From: a virus
IMG/VR virus record: IMGVR_UViG_3300044293_000159
Span: 1 to 38,831 of that record
Reading direction: 5' to 3' (one strand)
Length of the DNA: 38,831 nt
The number at the start of each line of letters is the position of its first letter. Position 1 is the stretch's first letter. Both the position numbers and the translations under genes were made by a program. The notes beneath the pieces are model-generated. The model worked only from the letters and a program-made list of their open reading frames with translations. It was not told the DNA's origin and did no database searches. Positions 24,320 to 32,178 of this stretch are shown piece after piece.

Positions 24320-25180
24320 TCAGCGCTGGGTCGGGTAGCGCTTCTCGTACAGGGCATTGATCTTGTCCTGCACTGCCTGGCGGCGTGCCGTGTCTTTGGC
24401 GGGGAGCGAGTCCTTCTCGGCGCGCAGCGTGGCCACCTGGGCCTCGAAGTCCTGGGCCTCGACAGCACCGGCCTGCGTGCCGGCGGGCGTGTCTTCCTGC
24501 ATCTCAGGCGCCAGGGCGGCAGCCAGGCGCAGGAACATCGGGTTGTTGCCCAGCGCAGCGTTGAAGTCGTCGAACGGCACCCCCAGCTTCGCAGCCAGCT
24601 TCTGCCCGGCCTTGAACGACAGGCCAACGTTCTGCTCGAACTCAGCCGGGTCCTTCCACACCTCGCGCAACGCGGCAGCGGCTTCCTCGGCGGCCCGCTC
24701 CGGGGCAGCGGCAGCAGCGCCCTTAGCCTCGGCGGCCATGCCGGCATAGGCGCCCAGCACATGATCCAGCTGCTGCTGCGTGAAGCCGAGCTTGTGGGCG
24801 CCGGCTACGAACTCCTGCAGCTTGGTGTCGCCGGCCAGATCCCAGTCGGCCAGGGCTTCGGCGTGAGCTTCGGGCACGGCCACCTTGTAGCCCGACACAT
24901 CAGCGGGCGGCAGGTCACCGGAGCCGAAGCGCTTCTCGAGATGGCTGCGGCCCTCGTCGATCTTGCGCGCGGTCGCCTGCCAGTCGATTTCCTCGCCGTT
25001 CTTGACCAGGTACTTCTCGGGTGCGCTCCACTCTGCAGGAGCGGCGCCCTGCCCCATCACGGTGGCAGGAGCCGCAGGGGCGGAAGGGGCCGCAGCGGGG
25101 GCTGCAGGCGCGGCTGCAGCAGGAGCAGCTGGTGCGCCACCGCCAGCCCCACCAGCATCGGCGGCGGGCGCTTCATTCAT
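24320..25180 (-). CDS. Capsid scaffolding protein (cassette A)
   Basis: A 286-residue acidic protein from ATG 25180, which overlaps the previous stop by eight bases. The first 65 residues are low-complexity Ala/Gly/Pro. A conserved-type block follows (PEKYLVKNGEEIDWQATARKIDEG, GYKVAVPEAHAEALADWDL), then coiled helices and a basic C-terminus (INALYEKRYPTQR). This layout is typical of podovirus scaffolds, whose C-terminus contacts the capsid protein. It is directly upstream of the capsid gene. Confidence 0.85.
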   Translation of the reverse strand: MNEAPAADAGGAGGGAPAAPAAAAPAAPAAAPSAPAAPATVMGQGAAPAEWSAPEKYLVKNGEEIDWQATARKIDEGRSHLEKRFGSGDLPPADVSGYKVAVPEAHAEALADWDLAGDTKLQEFVAGAHKLGFTQQQLDHVLGAYAGMAAEAKGAAAAAPERAAEEAAAALREVWKDPAEFEQNVGLSFKAGQKLAAKLGVPFDDFNAALGNNPMFLRLAAALAPEMQEDTPAGTQAGAVEAQDFEAQVATLRAEKDSLPAKDTARRQAVQDKINALYEKRYPTQR

Positions 25181-25418
25181 CAATCGGTGCAGGGTCTTCA
25201 GCAGCATCGTTCACTCCATGGGCGCGGTTGATCTGGCGCAGGATGAACTGGACAACCTCCAGTTGTCCCGCCTTGTAATCGGTGGCGCGCGCCGCTTCGA
25301 CGCCACCGGGGGTGTAAGGGTTGCGGCCAAAGCGCGCAATGAGCTGCTCCAGCACCGCCGCCCCATCGGGGTTGTCCTCGAAGAGGCGGCGGTAGGCGTG
25401 GGGGTTGGGCTGGGTCAT
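25173..25418 (-). CDS. Bbp19-like small protein (cassette A)
   Basis: An 81-residue protein that resembles the Bbp19 family of phage BPP-1: FEDNPDGAAVLEQLIARFGRNPYTPGG, then A..TDYKAGQLEVVQFILRQI. Family members lie just before the scaffold gene; the exact role is not established. It starts in an ATGA overlap with a mini-ORF and overlaps the scaffold start. In related phages a portal gene lies just upstream. Here that place is taken by the end of cassette B. Confidence 0.8.
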   Translation of the reverse strand: MTQPNPHAYRRLFEDNPDGAAVLEQLIARFGRNPYTPGGVEAARATDYKAGQLEVVQFILRQINRAHGVNDAAEDPAPIDE

Positions 25419-25486
25419 GGCTCAGCTTGTTTGTGCACGCGCGGCTGGTATTGCCGCGCGTGCAGGTCGTAGTCGGACGGGATCAC
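25415..25486 (-). CDS. Mini-ORF (23 codons) coupled to the Bbp19-like gene
   Basis: GTG 25486 opens a 23-residue ORF with the product start MIPSDYDLHARQYQP. Its stop overlaps the next start as ATGA and its start overlaps the previous stop as GTGA. No family is known to me. It may be a coupling leader, a true micropeptide, or a remnant of a gene lost at the cassette junction. Confidence 0.4.
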   Translation of the reverse strand: MIPSDYDLHARQYQPRVHKQAEP

Positions 25487-25536
25487 AGTGCACGCCGCTC
25501 ATTGAGCCGCTCGATGCGCTGCTCAAGCGACGGCAT
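25483..25536 (-). CDS. Mini-ORF (17 codons) at the cassette junction
   Basis: ATG 25536 lies in a TGATG overlap with the stop of the SGNH-protein gene and opens MPSLEQRIERLNERRAL, a short basic helix. It may be the C-terminal remnant of a lost cassette A gene or only a coupling leader. Its chief value is that it marks the boundary between the two cassettes. Confidence 0.3.
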   Translation of the reverse strand: MPSLEQRIERLNERRAL

Positions 25537-26969
25537 CACGCGAACTCGTTGACCAGCACAGATGCCACGCCGTACCCGTACTGGCCGTATGCAGCGTCTG
25601 TGAGATGGCCGATGGCGTCGTAATAGACAAGGTTTTGAGCCACGCTGTTGTCGTTAGGGCCGAGCGCATCCCAGAACGAGACCATCGGCACGCCAGCGGC
25701 GTATGCCGCGGCAAGGTCTGCTGCGTGGTATGCCTCCTGCGTGTCGAGCGCGGCCGTCGTGCTTCGGGAGCGCGGCCCATCGAGCAGCAGGCAGTCTGTC
25801 GCGCCACCGTTGAGACTCTGCGTGATCATCGTGTTGATCCGCGTCGTGTGGGTTGCGACAGGCACGTCACTGCCAGTTTTCCAATCGTTGATCTGCTCGC
25901 CAGCGATGACCAGATCCGCGCCGGTCAGCGCGTAATACTTCTGGTAGCCATAGTTGCCTGCCGTGGTGAGTTCGTTCGTGTTTTTCCCGTTACCTCCCAC
26001 AGCCATGACCAGCACGCCAGGATTTGCCGAGTTGTAGCAGCGCATCCCAACGAAATAGGACTGCGCCGTCGCGCCCGCCGCGCGCTTGATGTTGATGGTG
26101 TGCAGACCCAACGAGCCAAGGTCGACCTGCTGCGTGTAGTAGCCGGTAGCCTGCGCGCTGGCAAGCGTCGCGAGCGTGGAGCCGCCGATGTCCACAGTCA
26201 TGTCGCCGCCCGACAGGTTGGCAGTGATGTAGTCCACGAACACAGTGTCGATGGGCTCTTGAGAGCGCCAGCTAAGTGCATTGTTCGTGGTGCTGTTCTG
26301 AAAGTGGTTGACGCCTGCGGCGGCGGCGTAGCCAGTACCCCAGCCTGCGCCGAGAGTAAGGTTCGGCTGGAACGCACTGATGTTCGACGCACCAGCAGCG
26401 TTGTCCCCGCAGAACCCGTTTGTATGCGCATGGATGCCGAGACGGCGCAGGCCACGAGCAACGACAGCCGACATGGCCCGGCGCGATCCGTTAGTGAGCG
26501 CAACGAGGTTGTAGCCAAGGGTAGTGCTATCGCCGTTGATGAGAATGAGGCCACGCCCTCCCGCGCGCACACGGTCCAGCATCGTGCGCGTCTTTGGCAG
26601 CGCAGCGCCCAGGCTGGATGCGCTCGGCGGCAGCGTGATCGTGCCCTTCAGCGTGAATGCTCCACTGCCACCGCCAGCGGAGACGGTGGAGCCGTCCTCT
26701 GCCAGCAGCGCCGAGCCGCGAGCAAAAACCCGCTTTGTGTCACCCACGCCATCGGCGACCTCGTAGTACAGGTCACCGGAGATGGCGTTGAGCGAAACAC
26801 TGCCACCGCTGGGGTATGGCCCGTAGGTGCGAGAGCCAGAGTGGTTGCCGTTCACCACAGTCCCGCCCACACTGATCGCAGCAGCCTGGCCGGAACGGTT
26901 TTGCAGGGTGATGGAGTCGTAAGCGCCAAGGGTTACGGTCGTTGTACTGCCAGAGTTCAAGATGGGCAT
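25536..26969 (-). CDS. SGNH/GDSL-type hydrolase tail protein (cassette B)
   Basis: A 477-residue protein. Residues 1-100 look like a beta-rich virion-binding region (GSTTTVTLGAYDSITLQNRSG, YEVADGVGDTKRV). Residues about 138-470 form an SGNH-hydrolase-like domain: block I GDST with Ser148 (ILINGDSTTLGYN), block III with Asn361 (IAGEQINDW), and a late Asp451 and His455 (YYDAIGHLTDAAYG). The Asp-His spacing is one residue longer than the usual DxxH. Such domains on tail proteins deacetylate or de-esterify surface polysaccharide. The substrate is unknown. It is preceded by a terminator and probably forms the tail tip with the fibre at 27035-27856. Confidence 0.8.
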   Translation of the reverse strand: MPILNSGSTTTVTLGAYDSITLQNRSGQAAAISVGGTVVNGNHSGSRTYGPYPSGGSVSLNAISGDLYYEVADGVGDTKRVFARGSALLAEDGSTVSAGGGSGAFTLKGTITLPPSASSLGAALPKTRTMLDRVRAGGRGLILINGDSTTLGYNLVALTNGSRRAMSAVVARGLRRLGIHAHTNGFCGDNAAGASNISAFQPNLTLGAGWGTGYAAAAGVNHFQNSTTNNALSWRSQEPIDTVFVDYITANLSGGDMTVDIGGSTLATLASAQATGYYTQQVDLGSLGLHTINIKRAAGATAQSYFVGMRCYNSANPGVLVMAVGGNGKNTNELTTAGNYGYQKYYALTGADLVIAGEQINDWKTGSDVPVATHTTRINTMITQSLNGGATDCLLLDGPRSRSTTAALDTQEAYHAADLAAAYAAGVPMVSFWDALGPNDNSVAQNLVYYDAIGHLTDAAYGQYGYGVASVLVNEFA

Positions 26970-26984
26970 GTGAGCACCTCAGAA

Positions 26985-27010
26985 AAGAAAAAGGCCCGCC
27001 GAAGCGAGCC
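26985..27010 (-). terminator. Intrinsic terminator between fibre and SGNH genes
   Basis: On the minus strand GGCTCGC pairs with GCGGGCC (one G-U) around a TTCG loop and is followed by TTTTTCTTTT. It lies 16 bases before the SGNH gene start, so that gene needs read-through or its own promoter. Confidence 0.85.
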
Positions 27011-27034
27011 GTGTGGGAATGGGGTGTTTGTGGT

Positions 27035-27856
27035 TCAGTAGCCGAGCGCAATCCAGCGATAGACGCCAGATCCGCGCAGCGTCCCGCTGGAAGAGGACGT
27101 GTACCAACACGTCGCCGTGAAGCCCGTTGTTGTCTGAGATGCGGCGACGAATACCGACGCATTGATGGGCTGAGTGCCGGTACCGATGACTGAGGCGCAA
27201 GCAGTCGGAAAGGCGAGCGGGAACGTCACGTTGACATCGCCTGATGCGCTCGTCGTGACCTCACCCCATTGCAGGATGAGCCCGCCAGGAAGTCGCTGAT
27301 ACCCGCTGGCAGCCAGAGACTGGTTTGAACCAGTGAGTGCGGCGGCAAGCGTGGCGGGGGTCAATGCATTGGCCGCATTGGTGAGAGCGCGAGCTTCTGT
27401 CGCATCAGCGAGTTCAACCGTGCCGCGAGCGGTGGTCGTTGCAGCCGACACGGCTGAGTCAAGTTGAGACTTGCGCACCAGACCGTTTGCCGTCGCCGCA
27501 TCATCCGGTCGCTCCGGCCCGCTGCTGCCGACCGTCAGCCGCGACGAACCGCCAACAACAACATCCACAACATTCGTTGATCGGATGAACTGGATGTAGT
27601 CGTTCGGGTCAAAGTTGATGATTGCCGCGCCGCCGCTGACGTACATCGAGAACGAGTCAATGGAGAACCGGGGCGCTGTCGCAATTCCGGTGAACGTCGG
27701 GTTGTTGAGCGGGGCCTTCTGGTCACGAAGCTGTGCGGCAAATGCGTACATCTGCCGCAGATGGTCATCAAGCTCAGGAAACGGGTTCTCCGCACCGCCA
27801 GGGGGATTGCTCCCCGGCGTCGTGCTGAGACTGGCAAGGCTGGTTGGTACGGCCAT
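27035..27856 (-). CDS. Tail fibre with gp53-like C-terminal domain (cassette B)
   Basis: A 273-residue fibre from ATG 27856 (GAGG upstream); a GTG at 27862 would add two residues. The N-terminus (NPFPELDDHLRQMYAFAAQLRDQ) and the repeat-like segment (TARGTVELADATEARALTNAANALTPATLAAAL) are common in phage fibres. The C-terminus (YQRLPGGLILQWGEV, VTFPLAFPTACASVIGTG, YRWIALGY) matches the gp53-like fold found on many fibres. It follows a terminator. Its partner is probably the SGNH protein encoded next. Confidence 0.85.
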   Translation of the reverse strand: MAVPTSLASLSTTPGSNPPGGAENPFPELDDHLRQMYAFAAQLRDQKAPLNNPTFTGIATAPRFSIDSFSMYVSGGAAIINFDPNDYIQFIRSTNVVDVVVGGSSRLTVGSSGPERPDDAATANGLVRKSQLDSAVSAATTTARGTVELADATEARALTNAANALTPATLAAALTGSNQSLAASGYQRLPGGLILQWGEVTTSASGDVNVTFPLAFPTACASVIGTGTQPINASVFVAASQTTTGFTATCWYTSSSSGTLRGSGVYRWIALGY

Positions 27857-27867
27857 GTGCACCTCAA

Positions 27868-27903
27868 AAAGAAAAAGCCCGCCAGGCGCGAACCTGCGGG
27901 CTT
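27868..27903 (-). terminator. Intrinsic terminator before the cassette B fibre gene
   Basis: On the minus strand AAGCCCGC pairs with GCGGGCTT (three more pairs past a bulge) and is followed by TTTTTCTTTTT. It would end the transcript of the tail and ejection genes from the right. Confidence 0.85.
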
Positions 27904-27931
27904 GTTGGTTCGGGATCGCGGGGCCTAGAAT
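27902..27931 (+). promoter_or_regulatory. Candidate sigma-70 promoter for the antisense ORF at 27961
   Basis: TTGTTG (27902-27907), an 18-base spacer and TAGAAT (27926-27931) lie about 30 bases before the ATG of the small + strand ORF. The match is reasonable but short, and the GC-rich spacer is not ideal. Confidence 0.4.
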
Positions 27932-27960
27932 CGGCCCCTTGGATCAATCAGGGGGTGGGG

Positions 27961-28077
27961 ATGGAAGTCATGTTGGCGAAACTGCTGGCCTTGGCTGGCA
28001 TGGAGTTTCTGTACGCGTTCTGGACGCGCCTCACTGGCTCAGCAGAAGCGGGCTCGCCCGATACAGAAGACCAGTAG
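27961..28077 (+). CDS. Antisense small hydrophobic ORF
   Basis: A 38-residue ORF on the + strand, behind GGGGGTGGGG. It has one hydrophobic helix (MLAKLLALAGMEFLYAFW) and an acidic polar tail (SAEAGSPDTEDQ), so a single-pass membrane peptide is likely. Its 3' end overlaps the end of the 28031-29695 gene on the other strand. The place mirrors that of the membrane gene at 14603-14842 in cassette A: both read toward the 3' end of an internal-virion gene. A candidate promoter lies upstream. Function unknown. Confidence 0.5.
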   Translation: MEVMLAKLLALAGMEFLYAFWTRLTGSAEAGSPDTEDQ

Positions 28078-29695
28078 GAACCTGCGGCGCGGGGTTCATC
28101 AGAGCACGGCCAACGGTTGGCGAATTGAGCGCCTTGCTGATGCCGCCCATGCTGAGCAGTCCGCCGCCAGCCAGTACCGGGTTGGTCCACCCACCTAGCG
28201 CAAGCCCGGTGCCAAGGGCGCTGTTTTGGATCATTGCGCGTGCACTGCCGCCAGTCTGCGGAGTGCGGTCGACAAGAAAGCGTGACCCGATGGCCGACAG
28301 GTCAGCAAGCGGCACCCCTGCCGGGTTGCTGTAAGAGCGGTTCACAGCATTCGGCAGCAGTGCAACAGGCACATCACCTGACACGCGACCGGCCACGCCG
28401 ACCTCTGCGGAATTCAAGAGCGGCTCAACCGTCTTGAACGCCTTGTACATGGCGCGGTTCTGCGTCAGCGCTGCTGCGTCAGCCGGGTTGACAGAGCGAT
28501 TGAACGCACCGATGACGGTCTGCCGTAGGTCGTTCAACTCATTTCGCAGACCGGCAGAGCCCTCCGAGCGACGACGCAAGTAGCTCTGAAACTTGTTCGC
28601 CACATCTCCGGGCACAAACAAGCCGCCCTGCTGGTCTTGCTGCACCTTGGAAAGCAAGTCCTGAATCTCTCGACGCAGCGACTCGCCCTCTTGCTTCGGC
28701 AGCTTCATCGCTTGAGTGTCGAGGTCCGTGATCTTCTGGAACATCTGCCCGTCGACTTGAAGGACGTTGTTGTTCCAGATGCGGTCGAACTCGCTTCCGA
28801 GCCGCTTCTTGGCCTGATCCATCACTTGAGGCGTCAGGCTTTCTTCGGCTGCACCGAACGTGCCTCCCACAGCCTTGTTGAACGCCTTGGTTTGCTGATC
28901 CTTGAGTGCCTGAGCGGGGCGGCCGATCACCGGCAGATCGGAAAGGAATGAGCGAACGCCTTTCACTGCTCGGCTGTCCGTCACATCAGCGGGCGCGAGA
29001 GGGATGCCGTACTTGTCCACTGCCTTGCGAGCGAGCGGGTTGGCCTGCGCGCTCGGCCGAACAAGGTCCGCGACGGCATTGCCAGCCTTGCCTGCCAACT
29101 GGACCATGCCTGGCGTAGCGGCACCGACAACGCCACCGGCCAACGCATCATCTGGGTTGACCATGCCAGCGGTGACGAGTCCATTGATGGCAGCGCCGAC
29201 GCTGCGGGGAATCAGCCCGCCACCGGACGCCCCAGCCGTCTCGACGGCGCGAATTACGTTAGCAACGGCGGGAACTGCCTGAGTGGCGGCAGGCAGGAGC
29301 AAGCGGCCACCTTTGGCGAGCACTCCACCGACGCCAGAGGTGCCCGCAATCTCGGCACCCAACTTCCCGCCCTTGAACGCAAGGGAGTTTGTGTCAGCGC
29401 CCATGCCGCGCAGAGCGTCGTCCATTGCTTGACGACGGTCAGTGCGGCCGATGTACTCGTTTTGCACACCGAACCTGCGGGCGAGCGAATCAACGGGCTC
29501 AAGGATGGTTGCTCCGATGGAGCCTGCGCCACGCACGGCACCGGCAAGCACATCGCCTGCGACACTACTTAAGCCGCCAGACGCCGGACTAGGCTTGGTG
29601 GAATTAGCCTGAATCGCCTTCACGATGTCAGAGTCGCTCATACCATCCGGGAACTCGACCAAGCCTTGCCCCGGCACTTCAATGCGTTGCGGCAT
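28031..29695 (-). CDS. Probable internal virion / ejection protein (cassette B)
   Basis: A 554-residue protein. The N-terminus (PGQGLVEFPDGMSDSDIVKAIQ) is a short motif shared by many phage virion proteins. Residues about 35-220 are Gly/Ala-rich with hydrophobic segments (VGGVLAKGGRLLLPAATQAVPAVANVI), possibly membrane-active. The middle is helical and charged (about 260-420). The C-terminus is again Gly-rich. It starts in a TAATG overlap with the upstream gene. Position after other tail genes and the amphipathic makeup suggest ejection into the host envelope. Confidence 0.65.
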   Translation of the reverse strand: MPQRIEVPGQGLVEFPDGMSDSDIVKAIQANSTKPSPASGGLSSVAGDVLAGAVRGAGSIGATILEPVDSLARRFGVQNEYIGRTDRRQAMDDALRGMGADTNSLAFKGGKLGAEIAGTSGVGGVLAKGGRLLLPAATQAVPAVANVIRAVETAGASGGGLIPRSVGAAINGLVTAGMVNPDDALAGGVVGAATPGMVQLAGKAGNAVADLVRPSAQANPLARKAVDKYGIPLAPADVTDSRAVKGVRSFLSDLPVIGRPAQALKDQQTKAFNKAVGGTFGAAEESLTPQVMDQAKKRLGSEFDRIWNNNVLQVDGQMFQKITDLDTQAMKLPKQEGESLRREIQDLLSKVQQDQQGGLFVPGDVANKFQSYLRRRSEGSAGLRNELNDLRQTVIGAFNRSVNPADAAALTQNRAMYKAFKTVEPLLNSAEVGVAGRVSGDVPVALLPNAVNRSYSNPAGVPLADLSAIGSRFLVDRTPQTGGSARAMIQNSALGTGLALGGWTNPVLAGGGLLSMGGISKALNSPTVGRALMNPAPQVPTGLLYRASPLLLSQ

Positions 29696-30942
29696 TACTC
29701 AATCCTTCCGGTGGCGGGGTTGTAGCGGCGAACCGAGGGTTGCTGAGACCCTTGCCCCTGGGCCTGCCTCCCGGGGTTGCGGATGCTCTCAACGTTGCCT
29801 TGCAGCATGTTGCGCAGCGTGGTGGCTTGCGTCTTGAGCGTGTCGTTCGAGACAAGCAGCGATCCAGCGGATGTCGGGTCTTTCACGACAGACTGCAAGA
29901 TCTCGTAATCGGGGCCGTTCAAGACGCCAAGGTTGTATGCCTCTTTTGCTTGCAGCATCATGTTGTTGTAGAGCGTGCCCATCTTCGCTCGCTCGTTGGG
30001 GCTGACGAACTTTGCCTTGTCCCACTGATCCAACGCGGAGGTGTATGCGTCGACGGCATTGCTCAGCGACTCGATGCCGCTGATCTGCTTCTTCTGGCCT
30101 TCGCCCAGCTTGGAAGTTCCGCCACGCATGGGAGTCATTCCTGGCCCGGCAACCACCGGCAACCCACGCACGACCGATCCCGGCGTGACCTTGGTTGGCA
30201 GTGCGACAAAGTTTCCATCTCCATCCTGCTGGTACGTGACCGCCTGCGACTCGCGCCGGGCGTTGTCCTCTTGGATGCGCAGACCCTTCCAGCCGCGCGC
30301 AGACGCGTCGCGCTCGGCGGGACTCATGGTCTTTTGTCCGTAAGTCGTCACCTTTCCGGTGATCGGGTCAATGCCGCCCATGTACCCGCCAAAGTCGCGC
30401 ACCTCAGGGGCCTTGAACGGGGTCTGTTTGGTATCGCGCACGTTGCCGAACTCATCGAATCCGACCACAGACACCGACCCGTCAGGGTTGCGGATTTCCT
30501 TGTAGTCCTTGATCTGAGTCTTGCCTAGGTTGTCCGCCGTCATGTACGTCTTGACGAAATCCGGAGAGAAGCCAAGCCCCAGCATCTGGCGCGGGCTGGC
30601 CTGGTTCGGCTGCGCATCGAGACGAGGCGAAGTCACCGTGCCGATGGTGTTCATGTACTCGCGCTGACGCTGCTGCTGCTCAAGCGCGGCCCGGCGTGCG
30701 TCCGCATCGGCTTGATAGTTCTGCATCTGCGCATCGAACAGCTTGCCGCGCTGCTGGTTGTACGCCTGTTGCTGCTGCAACTCCTGCCCCTGAGCGAAGC
30801 CCTGTACGCCGCCCATGATCCCCGTGCCGAGCGCATTCAGCGGACCACCGCGACGAGCCCCAGCCAGGCCAGCGCCGACAGCCGACAGCAAACCCATGCC
30901 GGTCGGGGAGTTGAGGAAAGACAGCAGACCGCCTTGTTCAGC
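29695..30942 (-). CDS. Tail / internal virion protein (cassette B)
   Basis: About 415 residues from ATG 30942, which overlaps the previous stop; the longer open frame from 30996 lacks support. It begins with a hydrophobic Gly-rich part (SPTGMGLLSAVGAGLAGARRGG), followed by a Gln/Arg-rich coiled coil (about 50-100), a beta-type middle (NPDGSVSVVGFDEFGNVRDTK) and a helical C-terminus. No enzyme motif is visible. It belongs to a run of coupled genes that probably form the tail and ejection apparatus. Confidence 0.65.
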   Translation of the reverse strand, partial: AEQGGLLSFLNSPTGMGLLSAVGAGLAGARRGGPLNALGTGIMGGVQGFAQGQELQQQQAYNQQRGKLFDAQMQNYQADADARRAALEQQQRQREYMNTIGTVTSPRLDAQPNQASPRQMLGLGFSPDFVKTYMTADNLGKTQIKDYKEIRNPDGSVSVVGFDEFGNVRDTKQTPFKAPEVRDFGGYMGGIDPITGKVTTYGQKTMSPAERDASARGWKGLRIQEDNARRESQAVTYQQDGDGNFVALPTKVTPGSVVRGLPVVAGPGMTPMRGGTSKLGEGQKKQISGIESLSNAVDAYTSALDQWDKAKFVSPNERAKMGTLYNNMMLQAKEAYNLGVLNGPDYEILQSVVKDPTSAGSLLVSNDTLKTQATTLRNMLQGNVESIRNPGRQAQGQGSQQPSVRRYNPATGRIE

Positions 30943-31465
30943 CATAGACGCCTCCGAGCAAGCCTTGTTGACGACGAGCCATGCGCTTTGCCTCAAGCTG
31001 CGCCATCTGCTGGTTGTTGGCGCTCAGCAGGCCGGACAGGTCTTGGTACTGAGGCAGTTGCCCACCCTGCACCGGCTCCTGCTGATTCATGGCCTTGGCC
31101 TGGTTGTACATCTCCATCCCCTGCGTAGCTGGTTTTGCATACTGGCCCACAGTTGACAGCAGACCGCCGCCACCAGCTTCGCCAACACCTGCGGCAATCT
31201 GCGGAGTGGCCCGCACACTCATGTCAGCGATGGGGGCTGGTGCCTGCGTGCCTGCGAAGTTGAGCCAACCACCCGTTGAGCCAGCGGTCGATGCCCCAGC
31301 AGATCCAGCACCTGCCGAGCCTGCGGCAGGCAGCGCATACGGGGCAGCGACCACCAAGGCAGCAGTACCCGCCAACTGAGCGTCAGACATGCCGGTTGCG
31401 TTCTTGAGAGGCTTGCGCAGGAAGCCCATGCCGAAGTCGGCACCGAAATCACGGAAGAAGCTCAT
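30938..31465 (-). CDS. Small virion protein with GTQAPAPI motif (cassette B)
   Basis: A 175-residue Ala/Gly-rich protein with one hydrophobic segment (AQLAGTAALVVAAPYALPAAG, residues about 29-49). The segment GW then GTQAPAPIADMSVR (about 65-87) repeats the end of the cassette A protein at 18838-19371. The C-terminus is Gln-rich and helical (NNQQMAQLEAKRMARRQQ). Start and stop overlap the neighbours. The shared motif suggests a common binding partner or ancestry. Confidence 0.7.
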   Translation of the reverse strand: MSFFRDFGADFGMGFLRKPLKNATGMSDAQLAGTAALVVAAPYALPAAGSAGAGSAGASTAGSTGGWLNFAGTQAPAPIADMSVRATPQIAAGVGEAGGGGLLSTVGQYAKPATQGMEMYNQAKAMNQQEPVQGGQLPQYQDLSGLLSANNQQMAQLEAKRMARRQQGLLGGVYG

Positions 31466-32178
31466 TTCCCGCCTCCGCTCTGGGTCGTGGTGGACCCGCT
31501 CATGTTGTTCAGCCCGCCGCCAACCGCAGCAACTTGCTGCAACGGGTAGTTCTGCTGGTTCTGGAACTGCTGGTACTGGAAGTCGGCCTTGTCCTGCGCG
31601 TTGTTGTAGGCCACGTTGCCAGCGTTGAGCAGTTGATTCGCGCCCGTATAGGCCGAGTTCTGCACGCCCGATTGCAGACCCAGCGCAGCCAGCTTGTTTT
31701 GCTGGTCGGTGTTGTAGGCGCTTCCATACATCGTCGTCGCGATGTCTGCCGCCTGCTTGCCCGCCTGAGTCTGCTGGTACTGCTGCATCTGCTGCAAACC
31801 AGAGTTGCCAAACGACCCGCTGTTGACCATGGCGCTTTCGGTCTGCGGCTTGGTGAACAGGTTGTAGGTGTCTGCGACACTGCGCTGCGCGTTCGCGACC
31901 TGCTGATCCAGATATGGGTTCTGCTGCCCGCCTGCGAGCATCGAGGACAAGGCGCTTTCGGCCTGGCCCTGAATCTGGCTGTTCCCCGCCTGGTTCGCAA
32001 TCTGATCCAGAGCCGAGGTCTGGTACTGGTTCAGGTCAGCAACGCCTTGCCCTTGGTAGCCCTGGTAAGGCGTGTTGGCAAGGTTCGTGACCAGTTGAGA
32101 GTAGGACGACGCCGCGCCCTTGAGTTCATCCGGGATGGTCCGGGATGTTGAAGATTTCGATCCGCCGCCGCCGCTCAT
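31462..32178 (-). CDS. Gln/Asn-rich tail protein (cassette B)
   Basis: A 238-residue protein unusually rich in Gln, Asn, Ser, Ala and Gly, with many Gln pairs (YQQTQAGKQAADI, FQNQQNYPLQQV). It opens with a Gly/Ser run (SGGGGSKSSTSRT) and is otherwise mainly helical, with no Cys. Proteins of this makeup occur between the nozzle and ejection genes of several podoviruses. The role is unknown. It is coupled at both ends (ATGA). Confidence 0.65.
   Translation of the reverse strand: MSGGGGSKSSTSRTIPDELKGAASSYSQLVTNLANTPYQGYQGQGVADLNQYQTSALDQIANQAGNSQIQGQAESALSSMLAGGQQNPYLDQQVANAQRSVADTYNLFTKPQTESAMVNSGSFGNSGLQQMQQYQQTQAGKQAADIATTMYGSAYNTDQQNKLAALGLQSGVQNSAYTGANQLLNAGNVAYNNAQDKADFQYQQFQNQQNYPLQQVAAVGGGLNNMSGSTTTQSGGGK

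Noticed and set aside
25605-27041. A 478-codon + strand ORF opposite the SGNH gene
   Set aside because: The minus frame has SGNH motifs and a normal start; the + product has no recognisable pattern.
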